A program made the position numbers and the translations under genes. The notes below the pieces were generated by a model that saw only the letters and a program-made list of their open reading frames with translations, did no database searches and was not told the origin of the DNA. Shown here one piece after another: positions 11,302-22,600 of a DNA stretch of 64,000 nt. The number at the start of each line of letters is the position of its first letter. Within the stretch, counting starts at the first letter, position 1. Origin of the DNA: Dastarcus helophoroides (Eukaryota; Arthropoda; Insecta; Coleoptera; Bothrideridae); NCBI GenBank assembly GCA_028583605.1, contig CM053331.1:39160283-39224282 (forward strand). Reading direction: 5' to 3'.

Positions 11302-11706
11302 GAACGAAACATTACGACCCCGACACCGGCCTCATCTACTTCAAATACGACTTTGGGTACGAATTCGGCATCATCCTGCCCGGCGAAGGTAAAAAGGGGG
11401 AAATCCCCGTACCCAAGAAAACTATCATAGAACCCCCGAAGCGAACCAGGGACATAGAGATGCCCGTGTATCACGAAACCAGCTCAAGCCACGCTAAATC
11501 ACCTAAATTCACACCGGGGAAATTCGTAGCGCCCAACAAAAACGTCAAATGGGAACCGACCTCCGAAAGCGAAATGTCCGAGTATGAGAGTGAGGCCAAA
11601 AGGAAAAACTTACAAGGTTCGAGATGGGAACCAAGCTCTTGTAGTCCTGTTTCTCTATCTCCTAGTTTACCTAGCACTTCTCCAGCTTTTAATGCCTACT
11701 ACGCAG
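11302..11706 (+). CDS. Muscle Ig protein, exon h: conserved HYDPDTGLIYFKYDFGYEFG segment
   Basis: Acceptor TTTGCTAG, restoring a Gly codon across the intron. The first 35 residues (HYDPDTGLIYFKYDFGYEFG, then IILPGEGKK) are rich in aromatic residues and unlike the surrounding low-complexity sequence, so they are probably a short structured binding motif. Then come TPGKFV, VKWEP and EMSEYESEAKR, a weak fourth echo of the module of the previous exons, and a Ser/Pro-rich end. The donor is GCAG|GTATCT. A decayed copy of this exon with its upstream intron lies at 12.4-12.9 kb. Confidence 0.85.
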
Positions 11707-11858
11707 GTATCTGTTTGCACAAGCTTTCGGTTTGGCTTTGGAAAATTTCGCTGTCTTTTTTGGTGTGTCTTATCTTGTGTGTTGGCTGCATTTCCAATGT
11801 TTTTCACAATTGTTACATTTGCATATTATTAAATGTTGAAGCAGTTTGTATTATTTAG

Positions 11859-11947
11859 GTCGCACCGAAACACCTCCTAGTTGTCCTAGTACCCCAGGAA
11901 GCACTTTGGGTCGTGGTGGGCAGGCCAAAGCACCAATGTTCATAACG
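11859..11947 (+). CDS. Muscle Ig protein, exon i: short Ser/Thr/Pro linker leading into Ig 7
   Basis: 89-bp exon with acceptor TTATTTAG and donor ACG|GTGAGT. It encodes GRTETPPSCPSTPGSTLG and then KAPMFIT. The last residues are the A strand of the Ig domain that continues in the exon at 12,955. Both junctions keep the frame (phase 1 in, phase 0 out), which supports an exon too short to stand out otherwise. Confidence 0.8.
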
Positions 11948-12039
11948 GTGAGTGTTTTATCCCCTCATGTCATGTCGACAATATAAAAAATAGAAAAAGT
12001 AGCGACAGCTACTTGGTCCAAAACCACATACATTGATAT

Positions 12040-12374
12040 TGTTAGGTGCTATCGGATCGTTTGATTAATACTTAGTGAATTGTAACCACTTCATTTTTAA
12101 ACTGCATTTTTAAACTGATTCCGGAACACTACAATTGTAATTAACTATTTAATTAACTAACTTATTCATTCACTTCTAACTTACTAACTGACTCACCAAT
12201 TAACTGAGGGAAAGCCGACCTGACCGTCTTATATATAGATCCCGTTTCGGGTTCTAGAAGGATCGAGCGGATAAGGCTTATCGTTTACAGAAATTTCTGG
12301 AGCGCTTATCTGCCGTTTGATTCGTTATCGCGACTGCTTCCCCTTATGAAATTTTCTAGAAAATTTCTAATTAA
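12040..12374 (-). mobile_element. LTR- or promoter-like repeat, copy 1
   Basis: On the minus strand the order is AGAAATTTCT (GAAnnTTC), then CTTCTAGAACC (TTCnnGAA), then a TATA box (CTATATATAAG), then TCAGTT about 30 bases downstream, then short AGTCAGTTAGTT-like repeats. The same order occurs at 38.5-39.0 kb and at the right window edge. An upstream pair of heat-shock-element-like palindromes, TATA box and arthropod initiator is promoter architecture, and the other copies carry AATAAA further on. This suggests an LTR or another terminal repeat. I see no internal coding region attached, so it may be solo. Confidence 0.55.
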
Positions 12375-12900
12375 ATTCCTCGTTAACTTCTATGAATTGG
12401 TACTGTCAAAATCCTATCAACTGGGACATTTAAAAATTATTTAATAACTCCAGTGGTACTATATAGAAAAACTATATTCTTCGTCGATTACATTGTCATC
12501 AAAGGTGGGATTTTGTCGAAATTTGCTAACGTAAAGGTTTGCTAGGAACGAAACATTGCGACCCCGACACCAACCTTATTTACTTCAAATACAACTTTGG
12601 CTACGGATTCGGCATTATCCTGCCGGCGAGAGTAAAAAGGGAGAAATCCCCGTACAAGACTATTAAACAACAAACCTGACATTTGGCACACCGGTTCTTA
12701 TACGATATGTGGCGCGCGTGTGGCGACGCTGATATATTTTTAATAACCTTTCTTAAAATCTTCATTATATTTTGATTTAAGTAATATTTTAAACAGTTAA
12801 ATGTTTTAACTTTTGAAATCATTCCATGGTTTCTATTATTTTGATTCAACAGAATAAATGCAATCAAGGAGAAATCCCCGTACCCAAGAAAACTATCATA
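12375..12900 (+). pseudogene. Decayed duplicate of exon h and its upstream intron
   Basis: 12,375-12,656 matches 11,130-11,415: the intron end, the acceptor TTTGCTAG, and the coding start (HCDPDTNLIYFKYNFGYGFG in place of HYDPDTGLIYFKYDFGYEFG). A lost base at CTGCCGGCG shifts the frame and a stop follows. The copy is split at GAAATCCCCGTAC by a 210-bp insertion and resumes at 12,867. Because intron sequence was copied with the exon, the duplication was at DNA level or through unspliced RNA. It lies inside the intron before exon j and is probably skipped. Confidence 0.8.
12657..12866 (+). mobile_element. 210-bp insertion with 16-bp target-site duplication
   Basis: The insertion is flanked by GGAGAAATCCCCGTAC on both sides, a 16-bp direct repeat of the exon-h duplicate. 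The insert (AAGACTATTAAACAACAAACC to AACAGAATAAATGCAATCAA) is a circularly permuted part of the ~327-bp unit that is tandemly repeated at 14.46-15.11 kb. A long target duplication points to a retrotransposition-type insertion; the element class is unknown. Confidence 0.65.
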
Positions 12901-12954
12901 GAAAATTCCTAACTAAATTTTATAACTACATTTCGTTTACAATATCTTTTGCAG

Positions 12955-13135
12955 CCTCTACGAGATATCGCCGTCGTTAGCGGTCAATCGGCCAAATTCG
13001 AATGCATCGTCCAAGCCGAGCCCCAACCGAACATACTCTGGTCCAAAAATGGACGCATCATAGACAACTCTCGCGATCACGGTCTACACTACAGGAACGG
13101 CGTTTGTCGCCTAACCATCTCAAGGGCTTATCCAG
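12955..13135 (+). CDS. Muscle Ig protein, exon j: first two thirds of Ig 7
   Basis: Acceptor ATCTTTTGCAG, phase 0. It continues FIT|PLRDIAVVSGQ with FECIVQAEPQP and ILWSKNG, then VCRLTISRAYP. This is a canonical I-set Ig with the B-strand Cys and core Trp. The donor is CCAG|GTAATT, ending after one base of a Glu codon. The acceptor lies only a few bases after sequence that matches the tail of the LTR-like repeat (compare 12,899-12,948 with 38,991-39,050). Confidence 0.9.
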
Positions 13136-13705
13136 GTAATTACTACTTTCTTGTTACTGTTACCAAATCGAATATTATGTTATTAACACTTCAACTTAAC
13201 AACCGAACTTCTTAGTTAAATGATCTGTAATGTAATGTAATGAAACGAATGTGTTGCAAAGTATTTGCAACCAATCACCGAAAGGTTTCAGAAGAGGGGG
13301 CGATTATCCGCTGATCTATATTATTACATCTTGCTCGCGGTCATCTAGTTCTAAGCGCTACGTCCTTTCGTTTGATACCCCGCGCTCCTCGTAAACCTCC
13401 TCGGCGACTTACCATCTGAAGCTGTGACGTCACTTCCGGCCTAGAATCGGCCTACATATCTACCGACGATCGACATACCGACGACGTCATTTCATCAGTT
13501 GCACATTCCTTAATGGCCCCCAATCTTTTCTAGATACTTGGTGGATGTAAATTGCCTATAAACGATTTCTTTGGCCGCGTACCTAATAATGGTATATGTA
13601 TACTAAAGGGGTCCGTACACTTTAGGATGATGAATTTAATTTCGCATGCGTTAATTTTGCATGTCATTACAGTATTTGTACTACTTCGTGTTTTGTATTT
13701 TACAG
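13136..13705 (+). other. 570-bp intron splitting Ig 7
   Basis: GTAATT donor and TTTTACAG acceptor. A GC-richer patch near 13,400-13,470 with GAAGCTGTGACGTCAC resembles 30,925-30,965 (GAGCTGTGACGTCAT) in the big intron, so it is probably a dispersed repeat; it contains the palindrome TGACGTCA. Confidence 0.7.
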
Positions 13706-13783
13706 AGGATGCCGGGACGTACACTTGCACGGCTACCAACGTGGCGGGAAGCGCCAATACGACGGCGTCGCTCCATGTCCCAG
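13706..13783 (+). CDS. Muscle Ig protein, exon k: end of Ig 7
   Basis: 78-bp exon from TTTTACAG to CCAG|GTGAGC. It encodes EDAGTYTCTATNVAG and TASLHVP, the F and G strands of Ig 7 with the canonical Cys. Ig 7 and Ig 4 are the only domains of the seven with both disulfide cysteines. The exon exits in phase 1, and the next in-phase exon is 25.5 kb downstream. Confidence 0.9.
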
Positions 13784-14455
13784 GTGAGCGTCGATCTTCA
13801 TATCTCTAAGATTTGGTGGAAGTTTAATATGTTTTAACACGAAGGCATATGTTGTTGAAATCGATACACTGCCAAGTATTTTGTACTTAACCTAAGATGT
13901 ATATACGACTAAACCGCAAGTAACTCTAACCAACGACTATTTTATACTTGTAACAACGACTGCGAACGATCTTAACTGCGAGTGGAATCGGGGGGCGTGT
14001 TTAAGCCCTTCGATTTTTAGAATAGTTACGCTTTATGTATTTTAGTCATTACGCGCTCATTTCAAATACTTGTACGCATCTCATTGTGATTTAAAAAAAG
14101 AAAGCGATAACGTTTGTTCTGGTCATTTTATCTAGTTATACTGAAAATTTATATTTGTTATTACTTAGGTAGTATTTATTGTGTTTGTTATTATATTCGA
14201 AATTAAAGCTTACTGCATTGTATGCTATTTTCTTTGGAGGGTCCTATTCCTTGTTTCCCTTTTCTGCACTGGTAATGGGGCTTTATAGATGGTAAGTAGA
14301 TACTAACCTATAATTGGTAACACTGATAGAAAGCTAAATATTAACATATTAGTCTAAAGGATAGAAAATAGTTAGCCTACGCACTAATTTTATTTGTAAT
14401 ATCTGGGGCACCTTCATTTTTTCAAAATTCAAAAGGGAGATAATTTAACAACGAA
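13784..14455 (+). other. Start of the 25.5-kb intron, unique sequence
   Basis: GTGAGC donor followed by AT-rich sequence. No exon, repeat or mobile element recognised. Confidence 0.6.
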
Positions 14456-15110
14456 CAACAATAAGCTTTTTGGAATCATTTCGGGGTTTCTGTTATTTTG
14501 ATACAACAGAATTAATGCAATATTATGCTAGTTTGATGTGCAATAGCAACCAATTGTAATACTTTTCTGACTTTAAGTCAGAGACTATCTTAGTCTGTAT
14601 ACAAAAAGGCATTCACGCATCACGAAATGTTCAAGACTATTAAACAACAAACCTGACATTTGGCACACCGGTTCTTATACGATGTAGGTGCGTGTGGCGA
14701 CGCTGTTATATTTTTAATGACCTTTCTTAAATTCTTCATTCAATATTTTGATTTGAGTAATATTATAACACAGTTAAATGTTTTGACTTTTGGAATCATT
14801 CCAGGGTTTCTATTATTTTGATACAACAGAATTAATTCGATCTTATGCTATTTTGATGTGCAATAGCAACCATTTGTAATACTTTTCTGGCTTTAAGTCA
14901 GGGACTACCTTTGTCTGTATACAAAAAGGCAAATACATTCACGCATCACGAAATGTTCGAGACTATTAAACAACAAACCTGACATTTGGCATACCAGTTC
15001 TCGATACGACGTAGGTGCGTGTGGCGACGCTGTTATATTTTTAATGACCTTTCTTAAAATCTTCATTTAATTTGAGTAATATTATAACACTCACAGTTAA
15101 ATGCTTTGAG
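14456..15110. repeat. ~327-bp tandem repeat, two copies
   Basis: Units share GACTATTAAACAACAAACC (14,635 and 14,961), GTGTGGCGACGCTGTTATA, and CTTTTCTG(A/G)CTTTAAGTCAG, which holds a small palindrome. A permuted part of the unit is the insertion at 12,657. Tandem copies that disperse as permuted single units suggest spread through a circular or tandem intermediate. Confidence 0.75.
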
Positions 15111-16200
<1,090 letters not shown>

Positions 16201-16204
16201 TCTG

Positions 16205-16585
16205 CGCAATTAAGTGAATGATCGTCTTTACAACTTGAATGATTGTCTTTAAAACTTGAATGATTGTCTTTAAAACTTGAATGATTATATGTAAGTAGAA
16301 TGCAACCTAGACTACAAATTCATGCAGCCCTCCAGGCGGCGTGTATAGTGGCGAATCATAGGTAGCTGAACTACCAACAGTTGAAACACTGCCACTTAGC
16401 GAAGCGGTTGCTCTCTAGGAAAGTTCCCAGAAGACAAGGATTCCAATGCACAGACCAATAGGTTTGAACATTTATTAGATTCGAATTTGGGTTCCAAACT
16501 TCGAATCTAATAAATATTCAAACCTATTGGTCTGTGCATTAGAATCCTTGATGATTGTCTTTAAAACTTGAATGATTGTCTTTAC
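16205..16585. repeat. 21-bp minisatellite around a long palindrome
   Basis: Units of ATTGTCTTTAAAACTTGAATG repeat three to four times at 16,220-16,290 and again at 16,553-16,590. Between them is an inverted repeat (about 16,438-16,552) with ~48-bp arms (GGATTCCAATGCACAGACC against GGTCTGTGCATTAGAATCC) and a loop of about 14 bases. The palindrome probably inserted into the minisatellite and would form a strong hairpin in DNA or intronic RNA. Confidence 0.8.
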
Positions 16586-16599
16586 AACTTAATAGAAAA

Positions 16600-16792
16600 T
16601 TGAAATAAAAATCTTGTCCCCTGAAACCAAAAAAAGATTAAAAAACACAACAGCTCTGTTGCAACCTCTGGTGTGTTTTTTGATATTTCTTGGTTTCAGG
16701 GGACAATATTTGTATTTCAATTTTTGAAGATAACCAAGGACCAGTCCATTCCACCAAAAAAAAACAACTTGAGGGAAAATCTGTCTCAAAGT
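16600..16792. mobile_element. Foldback element (ACAAATCTTGTCCCCTGAAACC family), short copy
   Basis: Inverted arms: AAATCTTGTCCCCTGAAACC at the left and GGTTTCAGGGGACAATATTT at the right, then AACCAAGGACCAGTCCATTCC and CACCAAAAAAAAA at the outer end. The centre is shortened and lacks the hammerhead-like core. The family recurs at 17.1, 24.9, 27.6, 35-38, 49.4, 52.6, 62.1 and 62.8 kb. No coding capacity; non-autonomous. Confidence 0.8.
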
Positions 16793-17674
16793 TGAAGATG
16801 ATTTTTAAGTTTGTTAAATTTGGTAGCCCAATTTGTTACGTTTTAATACCCTAGTTTGTCTCGGGTCTACGCAGCTTTAAAGAGTTCGTGCAGTGTGCAG
16901 AATGACCTTTTGTTCGAATTCGTTGTCTAGTTCTTGTGTATATTTAGCTGCCTAGTGTCACCAGCTATATATTTGGTAGCAAATTTATCGTATTACATGA
17001 CGTTGTTAAACCATTTTTTTTAAAATTATTAACAATTCTGTGGTGAGATAAACATTCCGGAAGTAAATTGTTTAAATAACTAAAAACTACATACACTCTT
17101 CTTAATACAATCAAATTCTAGGACAAGATTGGTGTAATTTTGGTGCAACGAACTGCTTTTTGGTTATCTACAAAATTTGAAAAACAAATCTTGTCTCATG
17201 AAACCAAAAAAGAATAAAAAACACAAAAAAGCTTGTTCTAACGTGTTTCGATACCCAAGCTATTATCTTGAGATACTCTCTGAAGTGTAATGTTTAGAAA
17301 AAAATCAAACCACATTTCTTGATATCCCACCTTTTCTAGAAAAAGGACAAATATGCTCTAAAAAAGTAGTACATAGACGATCGATTTGTGATCATTTTTT
17401 TTTTATTTTTACGCAATTACACGAGCATTCTGTAAATAAAGAAAGTCATATTCATATATCTTTCGCTGGCGGCTCACTTCTACCAACTCCTGGGGCTATT
17501 TTCGGCCGATAGTTGGGCAAACTTCCCACTCGTGGGCGCACAATCTGATTCAATTGTTTGCGTCTACATTTAATTGGCGATGAATAAGCTAAAAGTGCCA
17601 ATTTTTTCACGAACCGTGAAATATCTTATCGCCAAGATTATCCACTGCTTTTGAGATGATTTTTTCAACCGTTG
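16793..17674 (+). other. Intronic sequence with a partial foldback copy
   Basis: Mostly unrecognised. At about 17,140-17,290 lies a partial foldback copy (TGGTTATCTACAAAATTTG, then CTTGTCTCATGAAACC and ACGTGTTTCGATACCC). Confidence 0.6.
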
Positions 17675-18180
17675 TTATACCTAAGAACGAATTAAATTCA
17701 GCCAAAGTGAAACTGAGACTGCCCTCTTTACCCACCCTTGATTCCCAACCCCTGATCCTAGCAAGGGTTTGTGAACTGAGCGCCGAATTGGCCTGTAATT
17801 AGGCTTGGAAAGAACTTTACTTTTAGTCGTCAAATTTTTTTCAGCCATTGTTATTCGTAAGAACGATTTAAATTCAGCCAGAATAAAACTGCGACTAGCC
17901 TCTTTAGCCACCTTTGATTCCCAACCCCTAATCCTAGCAAGGGCTTGTGAACTGAGCACCAAATTCGCCTGTAATTAGACTTGGAAAGAACTTTTGGTCG
18001 TCAAATTTTTTTCCAGCCATTGTTGTTCCTAAGAACGATTTAAATTCAGCCAGACTGAAACTGGGAGTACCCTCTTTAGTCACCTTTTATCCCCAACCCC
18101 TGATCCTAGCAAGAGCTTGTGAAGGAGGCGCCAAATTCGCCTGTAATTAGGATGGGAAAGAACTTTTTAGTCGCCAAATT
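17675..18180. repeat. ~174-bp tandem repeat, three copies
   Basis: Landmark AAATTCAGCCA recurs near 17,694, 17,870 and 18,042, each followed by CCTCTTTA, CCCAACCCCT and CCTAGCAAG. A diverged fourth piece (CCCCAGCCCTGGATCTAAG) is at about 18,460. Confidence 0.85.
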
Positions 18181-18750
18181 TTTTTCAGTCGTCAAAATTT
18201 TTTTGAGTTTTCAACAATGTTTTGAGTCGTCAACAATTTTTTGAGTCGTCAACAATTTTTTGAGTCCAACAATTTTTTGAGTCGTCAACAATTATTTGAG
18301 TCGTCAACAATTTTTTGAGTCGTCAACAATGTTTTGAGTCGTCAACAGTTTTTTGAGCACCTCATTTTCTTCTTTTTTTAGAAGATTAACTTTTTCAAGA
18401 TTTTGATTCATTTTTCAAATATCGACTTTGTACCAAAATTTTGCGTTTACCCACCATTTATCCCCAGCCCTGGATCTAAGCAGGAGCTTGTGAAGGGGTC
18501 CCAAAGACGCCTGAAATTAGGCGAGGAAAGAACTTTTTTTATGATGGAAAAATTTCTGAGCACCTTCTCATTTGTTTCTCGTCAAGAAATGAATGAAGGA
18601 AGAAAAGCAGAAAAGGGGGAAGGGAAGTTAATGACAAGTTTTTGGTTTGGAAGTGTCGTCAACAATATTCTGAGTCGTCAACAATTTTTTGAGTCGTCAA
18701 CAATTGTTTGAGTCGTCAACAGTTTTTTGAGCACCTCATTTTTTTCTCGT
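18180..18750. repeat. 19-bp minisatellite (GAGTCGTCAACAATTTTTT)
   Basis: About ten units at 18,190-18,360 and a second cluster at 18,650-18,735, separated by a diverged piece of the preceding 174-bp repeat and a fragment containing AATGACAAGTTTTTGGTTTGGAAG that repeats at 18,798. No gene seen. Confidence 0.85.
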
Positions 18751-19690
18751 TAAGAAATGAACAAAAGAAGGAAAGAAGAAAAACAGGAAGCAAGTCAATG
18801 ACAAGTTTTTGGTTTGGAAGCGTCATAAATCCAGTGCTGTATCCCTCGAGACAAAGTTTAAAAAATAACATTAAAATTAAAAAGATTTTTTTGAAAATTT
18901 TCGCCTTCGACACTTGATTTAGCTTTTGGAGACTTTGACAGTTGGTAAAAATTCCCAATTTCAAATTAATCCATCGATTTTTTTGCCAATTTTGTTATTT
19001 ATATATTTTTTAATTTTAATTTTTTTCCACATTTCGATTTTTCTAAAGTATTTGGTTTTTGAAGAGCTTGCTTTTTTGTTTCGATCCTTCTTCAGAATAT
19101 TGTCTATACTCTCGCTCTTTTGACTTTTTTTTAAAAATTTTAAGCTTAAACGTTGCACTTTTTGCCAAGAATTTCATTTTATAAAGTTCAATTTGTTTGG
19201 AAAATTCGACTTTTTAAAGTTTTAGTATTTTTGAAAGTTTATTTGTTTGAAAATTTGTTTCACAATTTGTTTCAAAATTTGCTTCAAAATTTCTCTTTTT
19301 AGAAGATTGACTTTTTAAAGTTTGACTTTTGACCGCAAATTTTATTTTACAAATTTGAATTTATTTAGAAAATTCAATTTTTTAAAGTTGTAATATATGT
19401 GAAATTTTATTTGTTCCAAAATTTTTTTTTAAATTTGTTTCAAAATTTCTTATTTTAGAAGACTGACTATTGCAATATTTCGAATTTTTTTTTATTGACT
19501 TTGTGCCAAAATTTCGCTTTTCTAATTAAAAAATACGCTTTTTAAATAAAAATGCATTTGATTTTAAAAAATGTCACTTTTTTTCGAAATTTTGATTTTA
19601 TTTGAAGATTTCGACTTTATTTGATTATTTCAACTTTTAAAATCTTGGCGTTTTTCATAAATTTGACTTTTTTTAAAAAATTTTTGACTT
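18751..19690. repeat. T-rich degenerate repeats
   Basis: Long stretch of imperfect TTTGAAATTTTG and TTTCAAAATTTG units with T runs. Short open frames here have low-complexity composition and are not credible genes. Confidence 0.55.
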
Positions 19691-22600
19691 TTTAAAAAAT
19701 GAAAACTTGGGACAACTTCTATAGACTTGGGACAACTTCTAAGAACTTGGGGCAACTTCTATAGACTTAAGACGACTTTTAAAGGCCTGGGGCAACTTTT
19801 AAAGACTAAGGGAAACTTCTAAAGACTTGGGGCAACTTCAAAAGACCGCTAGAAGCGTTTGATGATTTAATAAAGGTTTTGAAGACTTAGGAAAGCTCGA
19901 AAATGTTGACGCAGCCTTTTAAAAGCTTCTAAAGACTTAAGAAACTTTCCTACGCAATCTTTCAAAAACTTTTTAAAGCTTTGGTTAACTTCAAAGTTTT
20001 TAAAAAGTTGAGGAAGCTTCCAAATTTTTGGAAAAGTTACTCAAAACTTAAGAAAGCTTTACGACACTTTTGAAAACTCCTAGAAGCTTTACAAATCTTC
20101 TAAAAATTTGTGGAAGATTTGAAGACTATTCTGAAATTTTTTTTAGAATTTGAAGTCTTCAAAAGTCATCCTTATTCTCAAACTCTTCAACTCTTTATGA
20201 GTTTCCCGTTTGGGAACATTTTTCAAAACCAGGGAAGCTTATGAAAACGTAAGAATGCTTCTGAAGAATTGACGAAGAGTCTAAAGAATTAAAAAATCTT
20301 CTAAAAACTCGGTGAAGTTTTTAAGACTTGGGAAAACTTCTAAAAACTTGGGGCAAGTTCTATAGACTTGGGGCAACTTCTAAAGACTTGGGGCAACTTT
20401 TAAAGACTTGGGGCAACTTCTAAAAACTTGGGACAAGTTTTATAGACTTGGGGCAACTTCTTAAGACTTGGGGCAACTTCTAAAGACTTGGGGCAGCTTC
20501 TGAAGTCCGGTAGAAGTATTTGATGATTTAAAAAAGGTTTTGAAGACTTAAGGAAGCTTGAAAATGTTGACCTAAACTTTTAAAAGCTTCCGAAGACTCA
20601 AGCAGCTTTCTTACGCAATCTTTCAAAAACTTTTGAAAGCTTTGGTAAACTTCAAAGTTTCTGAAAAGTTGAGGAAGCTTCCAAACCCTTGGAAAAGTTA
20701 CTTAAGACTGAAGAAAACTTTACGACACTTTTGAAAACTTCTAGAAGCTTCACAAATCTTCTAAAAACTTGTGGAAGATCTGAAGCCTATTCTGAAAATT
20801 TTTTTAGAATTTGAAGTCTTCAAAAGTCATCCTTATTCTCAAACTCTTCAACTCTTTATAAGTTTCCCGTTTGGAAACACTTTTCAAAAGCAGGGCAGCT
20901 TATGAAAACGTAAGAGTGCTTCTGAAGACTTGACGAAGAGTCTAAAGAATTAAAAAATCTTCTAAAAACTCGGTGAAGTTTTTAAGACTTGGGGAAACTT
21001 GTAAAAACTTGGGACAACTTCTATAAACTTGGAGCAACTTCTATAGACTTGGGGCAACTTCTAAAGACTTGGGGCAACTTCTAAAGACTTGGGGCAACTT
21101 CTAATGACTTAATGCAATTTCTAAAGACTTGGGGCAACTTCTAGAGACTTCGGATATCTTCTAGATACTTGAGACAACTTCTGAAGACCGGTAGAAGCGT
21201 TTGATGATTTAATAAAGGTTTTGAAGTCCTAAGGAAGCTTGAAAATGTCGACCGAAGCTTTTAAAAGCTTCTGAAGACTTAAGGAGCTTTCCTACGCAAT
21301 CTTTTAAAAACTTTTGAAAGCTTTGGTAAACTTCGAAGTTTTTGAAAAGTTGAGGAAGCTTCCAAACCCTTGGAGAAGTTACTCAAAACTTGAGAAAGCT
21401 CTACGACACTTTTAAAAACTTCTAAAAGCTTAACAAATCTTCTAAAAACTTGTGGAAGATCTGGAGACTATTTGGAAATTTTTTAAAGGATTTGAAGTCT
21501 TCAAGAGTCACCCTAATTCTTAACTCTTCAACTCCTTATAAGTTTCCCGTTTGGGAACATTTTTTAAAAGCAGGGCAGCTTATGAAAACGTAAGAGTGCT
21601 TCTGAAGACTTGACGAAGAGTCTAAAGAATTAAAAATTCCTCTAAAAACTCGGTAGAATTTTTAAGATTTGGGGAAACTTGTAAAAACTTGAGACAACTT
21701 TTATAGACTTAAGGCAACTTCTGAAGACTTGGGGCAACTTTTAAATACTTGAGGCAACTTCTAAAGACTAGGGGCAACTTTTTAAAGCTTAGGGCAACTT
21801 CTTGAGACTTGGGGTATCTTCTAAGGACTTGGGGCAGCTTCTGAAGACCGATAGAAGCGTTTGATGATTTAATAAAAGTTTTGAAGTCTTAAGAAGCTTG
21901 AAAATTTTGACCTAAGCTTTTAAAAGCTTCTGAAAACTTAAGGAGCTTTCCTACGCAATTTTTTAAAAACTTTTGAAAGCTTAGGTAAACTTCAAAGTTT
22001 TTGAAAAGTTGAGGAAGCATTCAAACTCTTGGAAAGGTTACTCAAAACTTGAGAAAACTTTACGACACTTTTGAAAACTTCTAGAAGCTTTACAAATCTT
22101 CTAAAAACTTGTGGAAGATTTGAAGCCTATTCTGAAAATTTTTTTAGAATTTGAAGTCTTCAAAAGTCATCCTTGTTCTTAAACTCCTCAACTCTTTATA
22201 AGGTTCCCGTTTGGGAACATTTTTCAAAACCAGGGTAGCTTATGAAAACGTAAGAGTGCTTCTGAAGACTTGACAAAGAGTCTAAAGAATTAAAAAATCC
22301 TCTAAAAACTTGGTGAAGTTCTTAAGATTTAAGGAAACTTGAAAAAACTTGGGACAACTTCTATAGACTTGGGGCAACTTCTAAAGACTTGGAGCAACTT
22401 CTTAAGACTTGGGGCAACTTCTTAAGACTTGGGGCAACTTCTAAAGACTTGGGGCAGCTTCTGAAGTCCGGTAGAAGCGCTTGATGATTTAATAAAGGTT
22501 GTGAAGTCTTAAGGAAGCTTGAAAATGTCGACCTAAGCTTTTAAAAGCTTCTGAAGACTCAAGGAGCTTTCCTACGCAATTTTTCAAAAATTTTTGAAAG

